From Trichostrongylus colubriformis (Eukaryota; Nematoda; Chromadorea; Rhabditida; Trichostrongylidae), in assembly GCA_963978905.1 (NCBI GenBank), contig OZ022259.1:45526727-45590726 (forward strand): a DNA stretch of 64,000 nt, in the 5' to 3' direction. Each line of letters opens with the position of its first letter. Position 1 is the stretch's first letter. The position numbers and the translations under genes are program-made. Shown piece after piece: positions 40,794-55,700 of this stretch. Below the pieces are notes generated by a model, which saw nothing but the letters and a program-made list of their open reading frames with translations, made no database searches and was not told the DNA's origin.

Positions 40794-43700
40794 ATGTCTG
40801 CGGAGGATATGCCTCCCAACATGTCCAGCATAGGCAAGAAGAAGAAGAGAGAGAAAACATCACAGCCTGTGCAACCAGTGAGTATTTGATAGTTGCTTAA
40901 GCATTGTAACTCAGCATCATCAGCTTTTATTTTAATGTCTCAGTTCCCAAAAGGGGTCCCAGTAACCTTCATGAATCCTGCAGATCACGCGCACATCTTG
41001 TTGAGATTCTTATCAGCGTATTCATCTAATTCGAGCGATTTTTGTGGTATTTTATATGTGATGAAATGTACACAATCAAAACACCTCAGCGGTGTTTTAA
41101 TTCAAATGTGTTTCATTTCACACTACTTTGTTTGGCACCGAGTAACTTTCTTGGAATTTTAATATATTCACTGAAAGAACGAGGACGCATTGAAGTGGTA
41201 AGCTAGTGACCATTTTATGTCACTGGGTCAATGCGGGCATGTGGTACCTTTGCTCTGAGAGTCTCATTATTGTATGGAGCTGCATCCTTCCTTTTTATCG
41301 TGCAGAAGTGCCTCTTAATTGCAACCCTTTTCTTAAAAGATTGGTTTACTTTGTTTCTCCTTCAAAGTGCCTGTGAACTCCTATGCTCTGATGGGGAGTA
41401 ATTGGATGCGCTGTGTTGAACATAGTAAGACATAGGTTCTCTTAATAACGTTTCCAAGAATTGCTCGCACTAAAACAGCTATTCCATACTCAGATGCACT
41501 CAGAATCAGCTGCAGTAACTAGCTACTCTTTGGAATACCGCTTTTTGGATTTTGAAGAATCCTCCCCGGAACTTAGTTCTTCTGGAAATTCATTTCTAGT
41601 TTTGATAATCCTATGCAAATTACCATGTTTTCTTTTATAAAACATTTCTTGTGAGAATCAAAGCTCGAGCTCCCATCTCACTTCACAGACGGCCTATGCA
41701 CAGGTCACAACCATCCACTTCACTTTATCCTATCCAGTCTTTCTTGGTGGGAAAGAGGTTTTTTATCATTGCAAGCTTTTTTTCCGTTTCATTGTCACAT
41801 ATGCCAACGCTGCTTACGCATAATACAGTAAACAATGGCCGTTTTCTTTGTTATGATCATTCACTTGGAGTTTTTGATTGCTCAGCTTGTTACGTTTGTG
41901 GATGTGGCAGCATCATAGTGTACCAAGTTGATTGAGTCGTGCATCCCCTTGCATTGCAAGATATTATGGGGTGTTTACTGAATAAGCTAATGGAATGAAG
42001 TGCTTCTGTGATGCGGTGATTTAGTTGCGAAGATTCACCCACAGATTCACTCCGCAATGTCTTTTATTACGTATTGCACGAGAACTGCCACATTTTTATT
42101 TATCCTTGAAGTGTAGTGAGCTTGGTCACAAATCCATTTGATTCGAGTTGTTTTCCTATTTCGCGAATTACAAGGATGTCACAGATAATCGTTAATCTCT
42201 CTTTTACCTTTGGAAAGCGAAGAAGGGAACGTAAAAGTTGGAGAAGTTAAAACTTTGCGGGAGGTAAGGAGAAAGTGAGAGCTGGGGGCACATATTCTCT
42301 TCAGAAGAGGTGATGTATGGCGAATCCTTCATAGGAAAATCGCGGCATGGGATCTTATCACGATCCCGCAGCACTGCAACTCGCGCTACCACCATACATC
42401 CGCTGGGGAGTAGCCGGCGAGGCGAGACAACGTTCGTGGCGGGCTCATTTAGCCGCTTGCTCGTCTCAATCTACCCCACCGACTAGTGATGCAGGGGGGC
42501 GCAAAAGGTGAGTGGGAAGGGGGTTTCGAATTCCTGTTTCTCACCGGGTTTTTGCTGTTTCATTTCGTTCTTGCTCTACACTGCTGAGCACTTCTAATCC
42601 ACAATCTGACGAATTTATCTCTTCCGGTGTCTTCAACTGGCAGACGCATGTCCAGATAAAAACTTGGTCAGAACATTGGCCTGTTCCGGAAATTCTTCAA
42701 CTGGCTGAATACAATTTCAGATGTTGTCAGGATGCAGAATAGAATATGGTCCCAAAGGGATTAATGGGCGTCACAGACTGGTTACATTTATTTTGTATGT
42801 TGCCAGTTTGGCAGGAAATTGGAGCTCCTGCCCAAATCGCTCTTTCATCAGTGTTTGCTAAAGCCTCTTGTTATGACTGCTTGCAGGCTTTCCATATGCA
42901 TGAGGCGTACAAATGGATTGTTTTAAAATGCGCGAATTTGACCTTTGTCAAAGTTCATTTTTCTGTTGTTCATTGGTGTTTATGTGAATGTCTGAGACTC
43001 GGCGTCATGTGTCAAGCAGCAGCAGCGCATTGATCGTGGTCATTGATGCAGCTGGCAGGGGATTCTGAGAACATATTAGCTTCAAATAGGGGGTTTGAAT
43101 TTTCTGAGGTACCACTGCGGTAACACGCTACACCCTTATATATAGCTGAAGAACTCGTTCCTATTCGAAAAATTCATGGTCATTTTGGGTAAGATTTTTT
43201 GGAGGTTGCGTAGATTTTTTCTTGTTTGAACTGATTAAAAAACGCACATTGCTGATTTTTCAAAGATCTGAATAAAAGCTTTCTTGACAATTTTCATAGC
43301 TTTAGGTGGCAGTAGTCTGTTGACCAAGAGTAATTCAACGTTAAGTAAGGTGGTGTGGTCTGAAAAGCACATGATTGGCTTGTCGGGGCTATTAACCGTA
43401 GGATTTGCAAAATTTGTGTAATTTTTAAGGGCACCCTCTTTGAATGCGCGGCTCATTCAGCACTCCAAACTTCTCAGCCGAATTTCAAAGCTTCTAGGGA
43501 GCAGTGAATATCTGGTGGATCCTTACACCATAAACCCTGGTATCAACCCGCAGGCATTCGAATATCAGTGATGCATCTATGTACAGAATATCGAATGTGT
43601 TACGACGGGTCGGCGGAAAATTTGATTTCTACATTTCCTGGAGGTCCTTGCTGGAAAAGTCGTTGTTTGAAGACAACTTTTTGGATGAATGTGAGCCGAG

Positions 43701-46700
43701 CAGTGTTGAAAGATGATTAGTCGGAAGAATGAGTAAAAGTGCGCGACTTATTCGACTTAACTGTTTGGACTGCAGAGTCATTTTTGTTAGCAAGAGTGCT
43801 CGAGTTACGGTTTTTGTCCTTTTGGATGAATGTGGTGTCAGATTGCTCCGTCTCAGATATGGCGGGTACAGATCGTTTAGGAGGCATCCGATCACTCAGC
43901 GCACGCAGGTGTGAAGCAAGCAAGCTTTTTATTTCCATCCGGATCAAGGTGAAGCATGGCGTTCCGAGGAGCTTGCTGATATGGTGGGGAGTAGGAGGTA
44001 GGAGAAAAGGTTATCATGAAGGATGAAGTCGAACGAAAGCGCTGAAATTCTTGAAAGGGTGACTAATTTATGATGTCTCATTGTTCTCTCGTTGTTGTGC
44101 ACAGTTGCCATGGTGTTGCTGGGTGCAAAGTGATTGTGATGAACGTGATCTCTTCGAGAATTAAGGGAAAGCGGTTATAAGCTATTAGAGAAAAATATTT
44201 ATTAAAGGATACTGGACATTTTTGGTTATGAGTAAATATTTTGAAAACTCGTTCATTTTTGTCATTCAGGTTTTTCCAATTAAAACTAAAATTTTGATTC
44301 TCGACCATTTTTTGAATTCTTCTTGGATCACTATTCTCCGGTAGACTTTGTTGTGGGAAAGTCAACTGGTATGTGGGCTAAAAGAGAAATGTTGATCAGG
44401 TGGAAACCCAGAAATGCACTTTTGGTTTAAGTGTGAAGTACTTTTGTGGGCTTTGTACTTCTCACTTATCTGTTGTCGCACTTCTCCATCCTTCTATCGG
44501 AACTGATCATCTTTCTTCGCATTATATGTAGGAAGAAGTGCGAAAGTGTTCATTAGTCGATAAGTGTACATAATAACCCACAGCTTTCGTTGTCGCTGCT
44601 CTACTGTAGTCGTTCGCAAATGACGAAAATTGAATGTGCTTTTGCGAGCCGAGCCGTGTTTCTTTGATTGGGTGTATCTACTTTTGTCGAGGCGTAGACT
44701 CTTTCAGCGCAGTAGTGGTGAGCGGAGCGAGTCTGAGCGATAGTCGACGGCCACCCACTAGACGACGAGTTATCTGATGTGAAGACCGTTTTCAGTGGCT
44801 GGCCCTTGAGTCCAAAGCCTGAGTCCTTGGTGGCCATGTCCTCATTTCCGACGTCTTCGTTTCCAAAAAATGGGATATCGGAGAAAGGAAAGAAAGATAT
44901 TGAGCGTGCAAATGTAGGGGTAATAAAAATTCATAGCGAAACCTAATATTGCACTCTTCACGTAGGCTTATTCCAAGGCATCTCTGATGCCCCTGCGTGA
45001 TTACTTTCTTTGACTTGGATGTGGATGTATCATATCCACGGCGATGAACGATTTTCGAGGCGTTCTTGTTATTCTATCAAATAGTGTATAATTTGAATGG
45101 ATGATTCGTACTTTATGCCACCCATGTGATTCACTGCTTTTCTGAGAATTATTTTCACTTGGTGTGAAAGTTTTTCGAATTTCGGTCTGCCTAGAAAACG
45201 TCAGCTAATATCTGGGAAATCCGATTTTCTAGATTTCTTTACGTTCATGTAATTTCTTTAAAATGTAATTTCATTAGATTTATTTTATCGGCCGTTGCGT
45301 CGGAAAAGTGAGCTAGTCGCGGAAGTCTATTCGATTCAGCTCTCTCTCTTTTCATTGTGAAATTGTGCGGAACTTTGAGCTAATTATGAATAGCGCCTTT
45401 TCTTGTTTTTGGACGGTTCATATCGATTGTGTGAAAGTGTCGAGTTTAGGTGCACCCGCAACCGCACAAATCACCGTCACCAGAACCGTCGCTGGTGTCG
45501 GTGTCGACAATGAAGGACGACACTTGTGGGGCAGCCGCTGCGTGCACCATTCTGTCGATCGAGCCTGAAGGTGCCACCAGGGACATTGAACAGGAGCTGT
45601 TACTCGTCGATGCGCCACTTTTTGGTGTGAATCCGCTGCACAAGGCGAAAGTGATGGGTAAGTGTCGCTGAAGCTCTTTTCGATATAGAATAATGAAGGT
45701 GGCGGAATGGTCTGGCGCGGGGATTCTTCAAAAATTAGCATGGCCGTTCGACACATTCGTGGTTACCTGTCGCGCAGGAATTAGAATCACATGTAGCTGT
45801 GGGATTTTTTAGGCATTTTTTTCCTTTTGTTCATTTCTTTCCATTTCATTGCATCAGTGACTAATGTTGCCAGCAATTTTATCAAAAACCCCTCATTGCG
45901 GATTTATTACCCTTTCGCGATGATGAATCACAGCGGATGGCTTGATGGTGCCTTGATGTCTGCCGCTAATTGCGTACCCTTTTCTTCAATGTCCCAACGG
46001 TTTTAATTTTTCTTTGTTTGATGGTTTGAAAAACTGGATTCGAAATAACTGTTACATACCCCCTTCAAAAAATTCACTTCAACTCATCACTTAGTTTGGT
46101 CAAAACACTGCGAAATCGAAAATATCCAAATAAGATGGTCAACTACAATCCATCATCGTTTAAAGTCATTTACTTTCAGAGCCGCTTCCAAATAAAATTA
46201 ACTCAATTATTCAGTTTCTTACATATTTCTTTGTGAATAGCTTCAATTGTGCAATGGATGTCCGTGGTGTGGTGACTTCATTGAAATAACTCACGCGATT
46301 CTCTAATAATGCGCAATTAATTATTCATAGTTTGTCGCCATCTTCCCATCACCGAGCCAGCAGGCTTAGTAAATGGCTGTAATTTCTATTTTTTGTATTA
46401 GAGCCTTACCTAAGAGGGCACAGGTTTTCTCAGAGCTGTGCTCACAAGTACATTAAGTGTGAAACAGACATTTTTGTGTTCTTGGTTTCATCTGGTTTCC
46501 AAAGACTGATTTACGACAGAGCGCTTTTGTAGCTTGTGGGTTCACAAATTTTTTAGCATTTTTTTTTTTTATTTTATGTACGCTCAAAATGGTGTGGTGG
46601 AAGATTCGCAAAAGTTTTCGGTTTTTGTTAAGAGTGCATCAAATGGGGTTTGCCATGAGGACAGGAAATTCGCGTGACCGCCTTTATTGCGCGACGTGAG

Positions 46701-49700
46701 CTATGGGTGCCTTATTGGTTGAGTCCTGGAGCGATTATACCCAAAATGAGGCCTAGTGCGCCTTATCGCTCAAGACCCATCCAATACGGCGCGCATGGCT
46801 CGCGTCATCGCGTCGCATGCCGAATGTTGCAAAGCGAATTTCCGCCCTAATGCGAATTTTCCGCTCCAGCATACACCGCATTTAAACAACCTGAGCTGCC
46901 GATTGACACTCTGTGAAATTTTTTGAAAAAAGGGGTCAATTCGAGAAAATTCGGAGAAGTATCACGAAAAGCCGTGTAATGATGTAATGAGATCATGCTG
47001 TCAGTGCTTTTGTGCGGAATTAGCATACTGCGTATTCTTTACCAGTATTCGAATTTCTTCATTTTTACTATATTTTCCCTAATATGAAAGCTCTGTTGTT
47101 GGCTTGGTATTCGTCATGGGTATGTCAAGAGACGAACTATGGTCAGAGTCGTCAGAGCATTTTACACTTCTGTTCCTTCATCAGGGTCTGACGCAACTTG
47201 TGTGGGGTAGCAATCAGTGGCAGTTGTTTGAGTGGATAGCCTGTAGGGGGATCTAAAATAATGCCTCTACGGACCGAGCGGTGCACCAGTGGTCCCAATG
47301 TGGAAGGATCTCCAGAGCGCTTTGCCTCTATGCAGTAGACGTATGAAAAGGGTCCAGTGGTCATGAGCTGCTCTACTGGACGACATCCATGATTATGGTC
47401 CCAAGTGGTCAGAAATTGGGAAACTTGTGCGGTACTTAGTGCAGTGGTTGGTCATTCGTCAGACACAACAAAATCTGATATCTGTCGCAGCAAATTACTT
47501 ATGCTTATGAATATGCAGTAATACTGATTGATGTATTGCATGGAAGATGTCTGTCAGTGCCCTTCAGCATTTCTCGTGTACGAGATAATACATTGGCACT
47601 ATGCGCATTTATGGAGTGCTGATTGGAGCGGGACGAATTATGAAGGGTGATCCAGAGATAATGCACTAGGGATTCGCTGAGTAAATTCTTGATGCAAGGG
47701 TAACTTCAACTGGGACATCTGTACTGGTTACTCTCGTAACATTTCCCCATGTAATTTCTTTTTATATTGCTAGTTGCAATGTTCACTATTCACTGTTCTT
47801 GCTTATCGACGCTTCACCCCGAACCCCAGACCTATCCCTTTCACTTTTAAAGGAACCGGAAGGGGTCTAAAGAAAGAGGAAGATGCAAAGAAATGATCAT
47901 TTTGTAAAGAACATTCGAAGTTAGAAGCAATAATCGGTGGAAAAATCCGGATGCAAAAGCGCGGCGCTGTGGTGTGTATTCTCATCACATTCGCATCCAC
48001 ACACTGACTTTCCGAGTTGTTCGCTGTAGAGATGTCATTTGTTGTCTCGTAGGGTGTATTTCATTCATTCGTGGTGATGTGAAATAATTGAAACAATACA
48101 CAGCAAACAAGTAAAACAATCCAATTAAGAATAAGCGAAAGCGTGAGAATGAATTGTGATTACAATTAAAACCTAATGAACACACCTTCGACGTCTTGGC
48201 AAGGTGCCGTGTGTGCATTGCGGAAACTACAGGCTATCGTCCTTCCATACCGTAAACCAAAATTGCCCTCCTCCCAGTGTTAAGATATCCATCACCTTTA
48301 CGCGCATCCGTAATAATACATGCAGCGGTGGATTGTTTGAAGCACTAAGGAAATATAGGCCGCTTAAAAGTTTTAACATCATCGCCTCCTGATACACCTC
48401 AGCTGGCCGACTTTCCCTTTGAAATAAGTGCAGATGTGGGTAATCAAATGTAATTTGCATTTTTCGATCGCCTCCATTCTGAGAAGTTTTATCGATTTTC
48501 TTGGAAATTTACTCGATTCAGAGTCGTGGGCAAAGATGGTGATATATGTATGTTGTTTATGTGGGATGATGTGGTGGCGAACATAACATAATACCCACGG
48601 GAATGGAATAATGTGGTAGAATAAATGCGGCGACTGGCTTTTAAATTGTATTTGAAAAGCGTTCGGAAGTATCATGGGGAGAAAGTCGATGGTCGTCGCC
48701 TATGTCCACGAGGAAACTGCCCAATTCCGCCCCTTCCTATTTATTGCTATTGATCAGTATACGTGTATGCAGAAAATCCTGCTGCTTCGACGACGCCGCG
48801 TGCTCCACCACGACCATCACGTGATCGTACTTCATCTGTCAACTATTCCAAAGGTCAAATTGCACGTTCACAACCAGTCCCGTAAGTTCATCTCAAGTTA
48901 TGAGTTTTTTTTTTGATAATCTTTCATCTTTTTTGTTGGTTCTGATGAATGACATCATGTATTTTTTCCGGTTAGGTTTTTTTTTAAATGAAATTGCCAA
49001 TAAAAAAGGATCGATTACGGTAATTTTTTGTGATTGCAGGACGTCGTCTTTTTCGTCGAGTGTGGTTGAATTCGTTCATGACGTCACATTACAACATCAT
49101 TCGCAAGCACATATGGTCGAGAAAGTCGAATGGGTTGAATTGCATACCATTGAACGAGGTGAAGACACATGGTTGTTTCTTGAGAATTCCTTCGAACGCT
49201 TTCGGAAGTTGGAAGAGCTCTTGCGTTTTCATAAGTTTTTCCTATTCGGTCGCCTGAAATTCAGCTGAGTTCCGTTTGCTTCCGTCACATTACTTAGGAA
49301 GTCTGAAAGTAACGACTTCCTGGTTTGCTGTCGTACCTTTGCGTGCCCATGAGCTCTTTGACATCAGCGCTGGCGAGAATTGATATTCTTCTTTCCCTTA
49401 CTTCCTGTCATGTTTGGAACCGTTGGACTAGTCATGACGGTGTTCACATGCCTAATGTTCGCGCAAAATTGCGGTGGGGCCTGGTTGCGAAATCTTGTTT
49501 CCGAGGTTCGACCGTAATTGGTGTGTGATGTTGGCCTTTTCCGGAGAAATATTGATTTGCTGTCCCTATGCTAGGACGAATTTCCGAGGAAGACAATTTC
49601 GTCGAACTGGTTGTATGGGCTTTACTGGCATCTGACTGAAAAGGGTTAATTGACACAAAAAGTTGCTGTGATAGTGATATTTTGTTTTAGCCGGCCAACC

Positions 49701-52700
49701 GAGTCGACGGATGGATCTGGTTGTACTTGGATTGGCGAGAGGTTTTCAAGTGTGGACGTTTAGTGTGAGTTATTGGGGTGATTCAGTAATATTAGTAGAG
49801 GAGCGGAAGATTCGTAATCCGAATGGATGGTTTTCGAGAATAACAAGTTGATTGCTTTTTAAGTCAGTCCTATAATGTGGATGGGCTAAGTTGTGGTGTT
49901 TGACCGTATCAGTTATATTTTGCACCACTTTATTGCCGATTGACTCGCCCGGTATATGCGACGTGGTCATTGTTGCAGACTTTAATGGGCGAGAACACTT
50001 TGTTGGCCGATTGTTAGCTCTTACCCAGTCCACGTCCTGGTCTTTCTGTTCGTCCAGACGGTCTTTATGTTTCTTTATGCGTTTCTATTTTTCTCTCTGG
50101 TTAACTGGGATAAAGGCACGGATCTAAAGCACATGAGAAGCTATCTATGTGATGCCAAGAAACCTTAGGGCCAGCGGAAGTCTAGGATTGTATTGAGACT
50201 CGCCTGCAATGTGCATATCCGATAGCATATTTTTGCGATGGAATATATTACAGGAAAGTGGAGACTGGGAGGAAGTGATGTCAGAACGTCAGGGTCCGAT
50301 CCGTTCTTTCATTCCATTGTCGGGCAATTTCGAACTCCATAGCCATGAGATTGACATGTACGTGAGAATTCGTTTCATCAGAAGGGAAGCGAAAGTCGAT
50401 TTTTTTTCTATTCGGTACTTCAATGTTTTTCTTCATAATGATGTTTTTATGTGGTATGCTTTCACTGGACAGCCCTCTGATCGAGTCGCGGATCACTGGT
50501 CGTTAATTGCTTTTGCTTTACAAATATGATTTTTGCTATGCAAAGCCTTTTTTATGAAGAGGAACAACGAGTTCTGAATTGATCGATTGCTGAATGGCCA
50601 TCAGTTTGCAAATGCATTGATTAATCTTATTTGGTCTTTTCTCTTTTGCTGAATTTTTCACAAATTACTGCGCTTCTCCTTAAGGTTCGCTGACCAGAGA
50701 CCTTTCGTAGCGATGGTGGACACATATACAACCGTACCGGATCGGCAGTATTGTTCTGTGTCGGTGGTCTCATTAAGCAATGGTAAAGGAGTGCGACGAT
50801 TCGCCTTCGAGGAACCAATCTGCGCGTTGGATGCGGCGGCCAGGTAGCTCATTTCGTATCGCTTGTGGTGACCGATTTTCATCTTGCTGTTTTTTGTGTC
50901 TTTCACATTTGCCTACAGCATAAGACTGATAGTGGCCTTCTATGAGGGTGGTAGACTCACGTTGGTCAGCTGCACATTCTTTCTTTTTTGTGAATAAATC
51001 GGCTTACCTAATAAGCTTGCGCCACGAAATATCCCCCCCCACAAGATACAGACTGAAGTAAATCTATGGGTGGACTTTTAGTCGTATCCCTCAAAGGCCA
51101 AATTGCTAGATGCTCAATAAGTGAATTAGGTGAAAGTTGACAGTGAATCTAGTGCTCCATTGTTAATGAAATCCCACGAAGCAAGGCTTGTATAGTAAAA
51201 GCAGGGTTTTCACAGTATGTTTAACGCGAGTATTGCTGCAGGTACCTTGTGGTCTCACTCTCCACACGCTTGGTCGTTCACGATGTTGTCACACTCACGG
51301 AATTACGTTCGATTCGAGTCGTCCAACCACCGGAAACTTGCGCTCCGGCTGTTGCACTCAATCAACAATTCATTGCCTATGCGGATTTCAAGGTAAGCTA
51401 TCGTGCAGGCAGTTGATTTCTTTAGAGGTGTGCATAAGAATCCGCCTACACACTCTCTTAATGGGACTTCTTTTTTAGCCTCATTTCCTCCACTAATGTT
51501 TTTGTGTAATGGTAGCGCCCAGGAGATAGTGCTAGGTGCTCATGACATTAATTTCAGTGCTAGGTGCTTATGACATTAATTTCAGCTGAATCCGGATGTG
51601 CAGAGTTGCGGAGGGATGTGCACAGATGTGGATGACATGCCAGCAACATATGCAAATCAGGTGTTCAGCGTGGCAAAGGTATGTGTTGTAGTGGAATTGG
51701 TTCATTATACAATAGCTAATGGCTGTCATTATAATTTTTCTTTTTTGTTCATTTAATCCCCTGCTAGCTGTTATGGTCGTTTGCGCCACCTTCTTTCTGT
51801 CCGGCATTATAGATTCATTTCTGACTTTGAAGAGATTAGCTGTGGGAAAAATTGTCGGAAATGTCGTTTTAGCAGTTCTGAGAATTCAGCGCCAGTGCAA
51901 GATTTGGCGCACTGATTGCAATGTTTCTCTTGTTTTTTTTTTCACTGAACTGAAATGAGCTTGCACGGACTGAGCGAAATTGGAAGTGAGCGGCGAAAAC
52001 CACAGAATGCCTGTAATTGCCTCGCATTTTCATTTTATCCGGTCAAAAATCAATGCCGCACTGAATTGTCCTTTCAGGCTCTTTCGCGTACGGTAACATC
52101 TTCCGTGACCGGTGGAAGTGGAACGAAAGCTGGTGAAGTACCCATGGGAATCGTCACTGTAGTCGATTTAGAGCGCGATGTTGAAGATGTGAGTGGAGCC
52201 CTAGTGGTTTTCAGTAAGATCCTGCTGAATTGTGACTTTTAAGAGCTCTGATGGATGTGCTATTATGGCCCACTTCGCTGCCCATAATGAGCCGTTGGCC
52301 ACAATGGCATGGTCCCCAGATGGACGTTTGCTTTTAACAACGGATACGTCAGCTTGCGTCTTCAATGTCTTCTCGGTACTCACTCATCCATTCACTCCCC
52401 TCCTGTCAGCCGTACAGCACCTTTATCGGTTACGGCGTGGAACGACGGTTGCTAAGGTCGGTTACGAAGGTCCTTACAATTATTTCCTATTTGTAGTCAG
52501 CTTTTTTGTCTTTTTTCGAGACTTCTTTTTGAGGTTACCGGCTTTTTTGCAACTGCAGTGATTCACTTTTGTCCTGAATCCTTTTTCTCCTTTGCAGGTG
52601 GTGTCATGTGCGTTTTCATTAGACTGTCGTTGGGTGTCGATCTGCACAAACCATGGCACCTGTCACGTGTTCGCCATCAGTCCATATGGTGGCAAGCCAT

Positions 52701-55700
52701 CACGGCGAACTCATGGCGAACACTTCACAAACAAGTGGGCTCTTTTTCAATTCCTACCGTAGTTTTATAAGTGCAATTGTTACTTCATGTTGTAAACTTT
52801 TCTTAATGGTACCAGGATTTTCTCACAAGGGGATGACTGTCCTTGTGAATGTATGTGTTCATAGAATTTGTGGGAAGGGTTTTACACGATCAGCTCGTAG
52901 GAAGATGTCAGAATTTTTCGTTGCATATGTTGGGGTACATGAAGAAAAAAATAAAAGCAATGCTGATTCTCCGCCCAGCTATAGGTCAAGAAAGTGCGGC
53001 ATTCTTCTTCAAGTGCAGTTTATCGCTTCTGTACCCTACCAATAATTTTTTACCTTTTAAAATGTTAGGACCGGTTCTGTCATAGGCTGTCGCAGAAAGA
53101 AAAAAAGAGGGCATGCTCGGCATTCTCCACTTTAGGCTCTGTGATTGGAGGACGGGTTAGAATAAAGCCTTGAAGTTAATGGATACCATAATTTAGTCAT
53201 CGATAGGACACGTCGGTCCAAAGGGATATGCACGAGATGAACCCTTGCCGAGGAGCTTAGAGCATTCCACCGCGAATTCTACCTTACTTTCGTCGTGAAT
53301 TGGCTTACTCCTCCTATTTCAGTAGTGAACGGTTTCCTCTTCAAATCTTCTTTTCTTGTCTGGCGATCTTGGCGGCCGGGCTGAGTCGCGCGTGGTTCTT
53401 TCCTTCAATTTTGATTTTAAGTGGTGGTCTCGTCTAGTTCTGATGCTCAGTATGTTTCCAGGGAATCGCGCTTTCTTCGGTCTGCTGGACTCGCTAGTGG
53501 TGTGGAGGCTCAGGCGGTATTGCCACCACGAGTGAGGAACCAAAGCGGTGCTACTCCGTTGTCTCGGTGAGTAGTTTTGAGAGCTGGTTCGCTTCTTATG
53601 GTTTCATATAGAGCAATTTAGATGAGAAAATATTTCGTTTTGTATTTCGTACCCATTTCTTTCTGATACTATATTTCAATACCTGATATTTCTAAGTCAG
53701 CAATTTTTTCATGCAAGTGGTATATGCACGCAAAGATTCTCAAAAAGGCGAGGCAGTCCTTGATTTCTTTAGGTAAACCATAACATACACCATATCCATG
53801 AATCACCCCCATTGTGTTATGGATTGAGTGAAGTCTTCAGCTGGGGAATCAAAAGAAATCCTCTGAATTGTTTCATCTGTTTCAGGGAGCATCCGTGCAT
53901 GTGGAATCGCACTATGGCTCGATCGACTGCGAATCCCCGCATTGGACCGTATCCGCCACCGGTTATGCTCTATTCGGTGAAGAAGATTAGAGTACGTTAA
54001 CCGCTCTTGTTCATTTCATTTTGCGCTACAGCCACTTATGGCTGTTGAGAGATCACATTGCATACAAAGTGGAGATGTCTTGCTATCTGAATTTGTCCTT
54101 ATTGTAGCCCCAAATGAGCGCTTCGAACCTGCTTGCACTTGGCAAGGACTTGGCTCCACTGGCATTGGCAGCGGTTGGCTCGAGTGGTGCCTCAAAACGG
54201 CGTGCAAGTGTCGATTTGACCCGCGTTTCATTGGCGTTTGCCACTCGTACAATGGCGTCTTCTCGCTCACCATCGCTTCTTATCGCGAGCGCTGATGGAG
54301 GTATAATCTGTGAGTACGAATTGAATCCGCGGGTGCAAGGTTCGATGAGCGTCGAAGACCCGCCACAAATCGATGTATCACCAGTTTCGATGTGGACGCT
54401 ACAGAGGTGAGTTACGTGATTCGATTGATTAGGAGAAAAATCAACCTTATATATTTTGAATTTGGGTTTTGAAAAGTTCGTAGCATAGTTTTTGTTGAAG
54501 AAACTGTATCCGATAATTTGGTCGATTGTTGGAAATCAATGCAGAGACTGAGGAACAAGCGGACAAAAACAGAAAATGGGACCCACATCTCTCCCGTTTG
54601 CATTTTTGTGGACGTTTGTACCCCATCGTTAATGCATCGATCGCAGACGCGCTCATCAGTGATGTGTGGCGGCGATATGTAGTCAAGCGTTGCGCTCGCT
54701 TGTGGGAGGAGCCTATGCATAGAGATGGATGAGTGAAGCGCGTGTGGAGTTTGCAAACGCCTCTAGGCTTTATTTATAAGCGAAAAGTTTCTTTCCCTCC
54801 CACACGGTCTCTTCAGACACTCGGCGTTCATTTATGTAGGTTGAACATATTTCCGTTACAAGTACATTCAATATATCCTGTTGTTTTTAAGAAAAGAGCA
54901 CAAGCATGTAAGAAGAGCGATGGTCTTGCCTCTCATCAACTGAAAGAATGCCTATCACTCACTACATTTCAACAAAACGTTTCTTAGAAGTGAACGTTGT
55001 AAAGTGATGTATTGCTCAGTGAAGTTCGTGCTGTTGCACTAGCAATGCGTCACTGCCATGGGGAGGGAATTAAGCATTAGTTATTGGAAAACACCCCAGA
55101 TTCCGAGTGCGGGGATTAGAGAATGTGTAAAAAGAAAGAAGACTGAGGCAAAAAATGGATAGTGAATCATGAAATGTCTAGATAGTTTGTCTGGATAGTT
55201 TTAGTAATAGTTTGTTTCGATTTGATGGCACGAAAATGTTGATTCCGCCGAAAGTATCGGTTTTCAAATGACACTGTGAACATCTTTATTGTTTGTTATT
55301 TGTGATCGTGTTTCAGAACGAAAAATAACCCGGATATGCCGCCACCGTTGCAGCAAGGTAGTCCACTGTTAACGTGGCTGCTACCGGACAAGACGCGTTC
55401 CCGGGTATCCCGTGAGACCGACACTTGGATATCGCAAGTTGAGGTGAGCATTGTTTTTCGTTTCGCATTTCTAATATTTGTATGTTTTTTTTTCTTTTGG
55501 TTCATTTTAGTGACTTATTGCCATGCTGGTAAAAGTGCTAATGACTTTGTATACAGGTCTGTACGTACTCCGGCCCTCATCGACGGTTATGGATGGGACC
55601 TCAGTTCAAATTCTTTGAGTACCGCGAGGAACACACCAGTGCTGAATTGGTTTGTTCAAGTTTTTTTTTTCAAGATTGGTGAAACTGATGGAGTGTATTT

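Larger units (their letters stand above)
45658..48772. other. BCAS3 intron 2, non-coding
   Basis: A 3.1 kb intron with the GC-rich hairpin stretch at 46655-46860, repeat R1 copy 2 at 47840-48285 and poly-T runs. No nested gene is supported. Confidence 0.5.

Noticed and set aside
53422..53566. Acceptor at 53421 for BCAS3 exon 13
   Set aside because: It has the better pyrimidine context but breaks frame with the only available donor of exon 12; the acceptor at 53437 keeps it.
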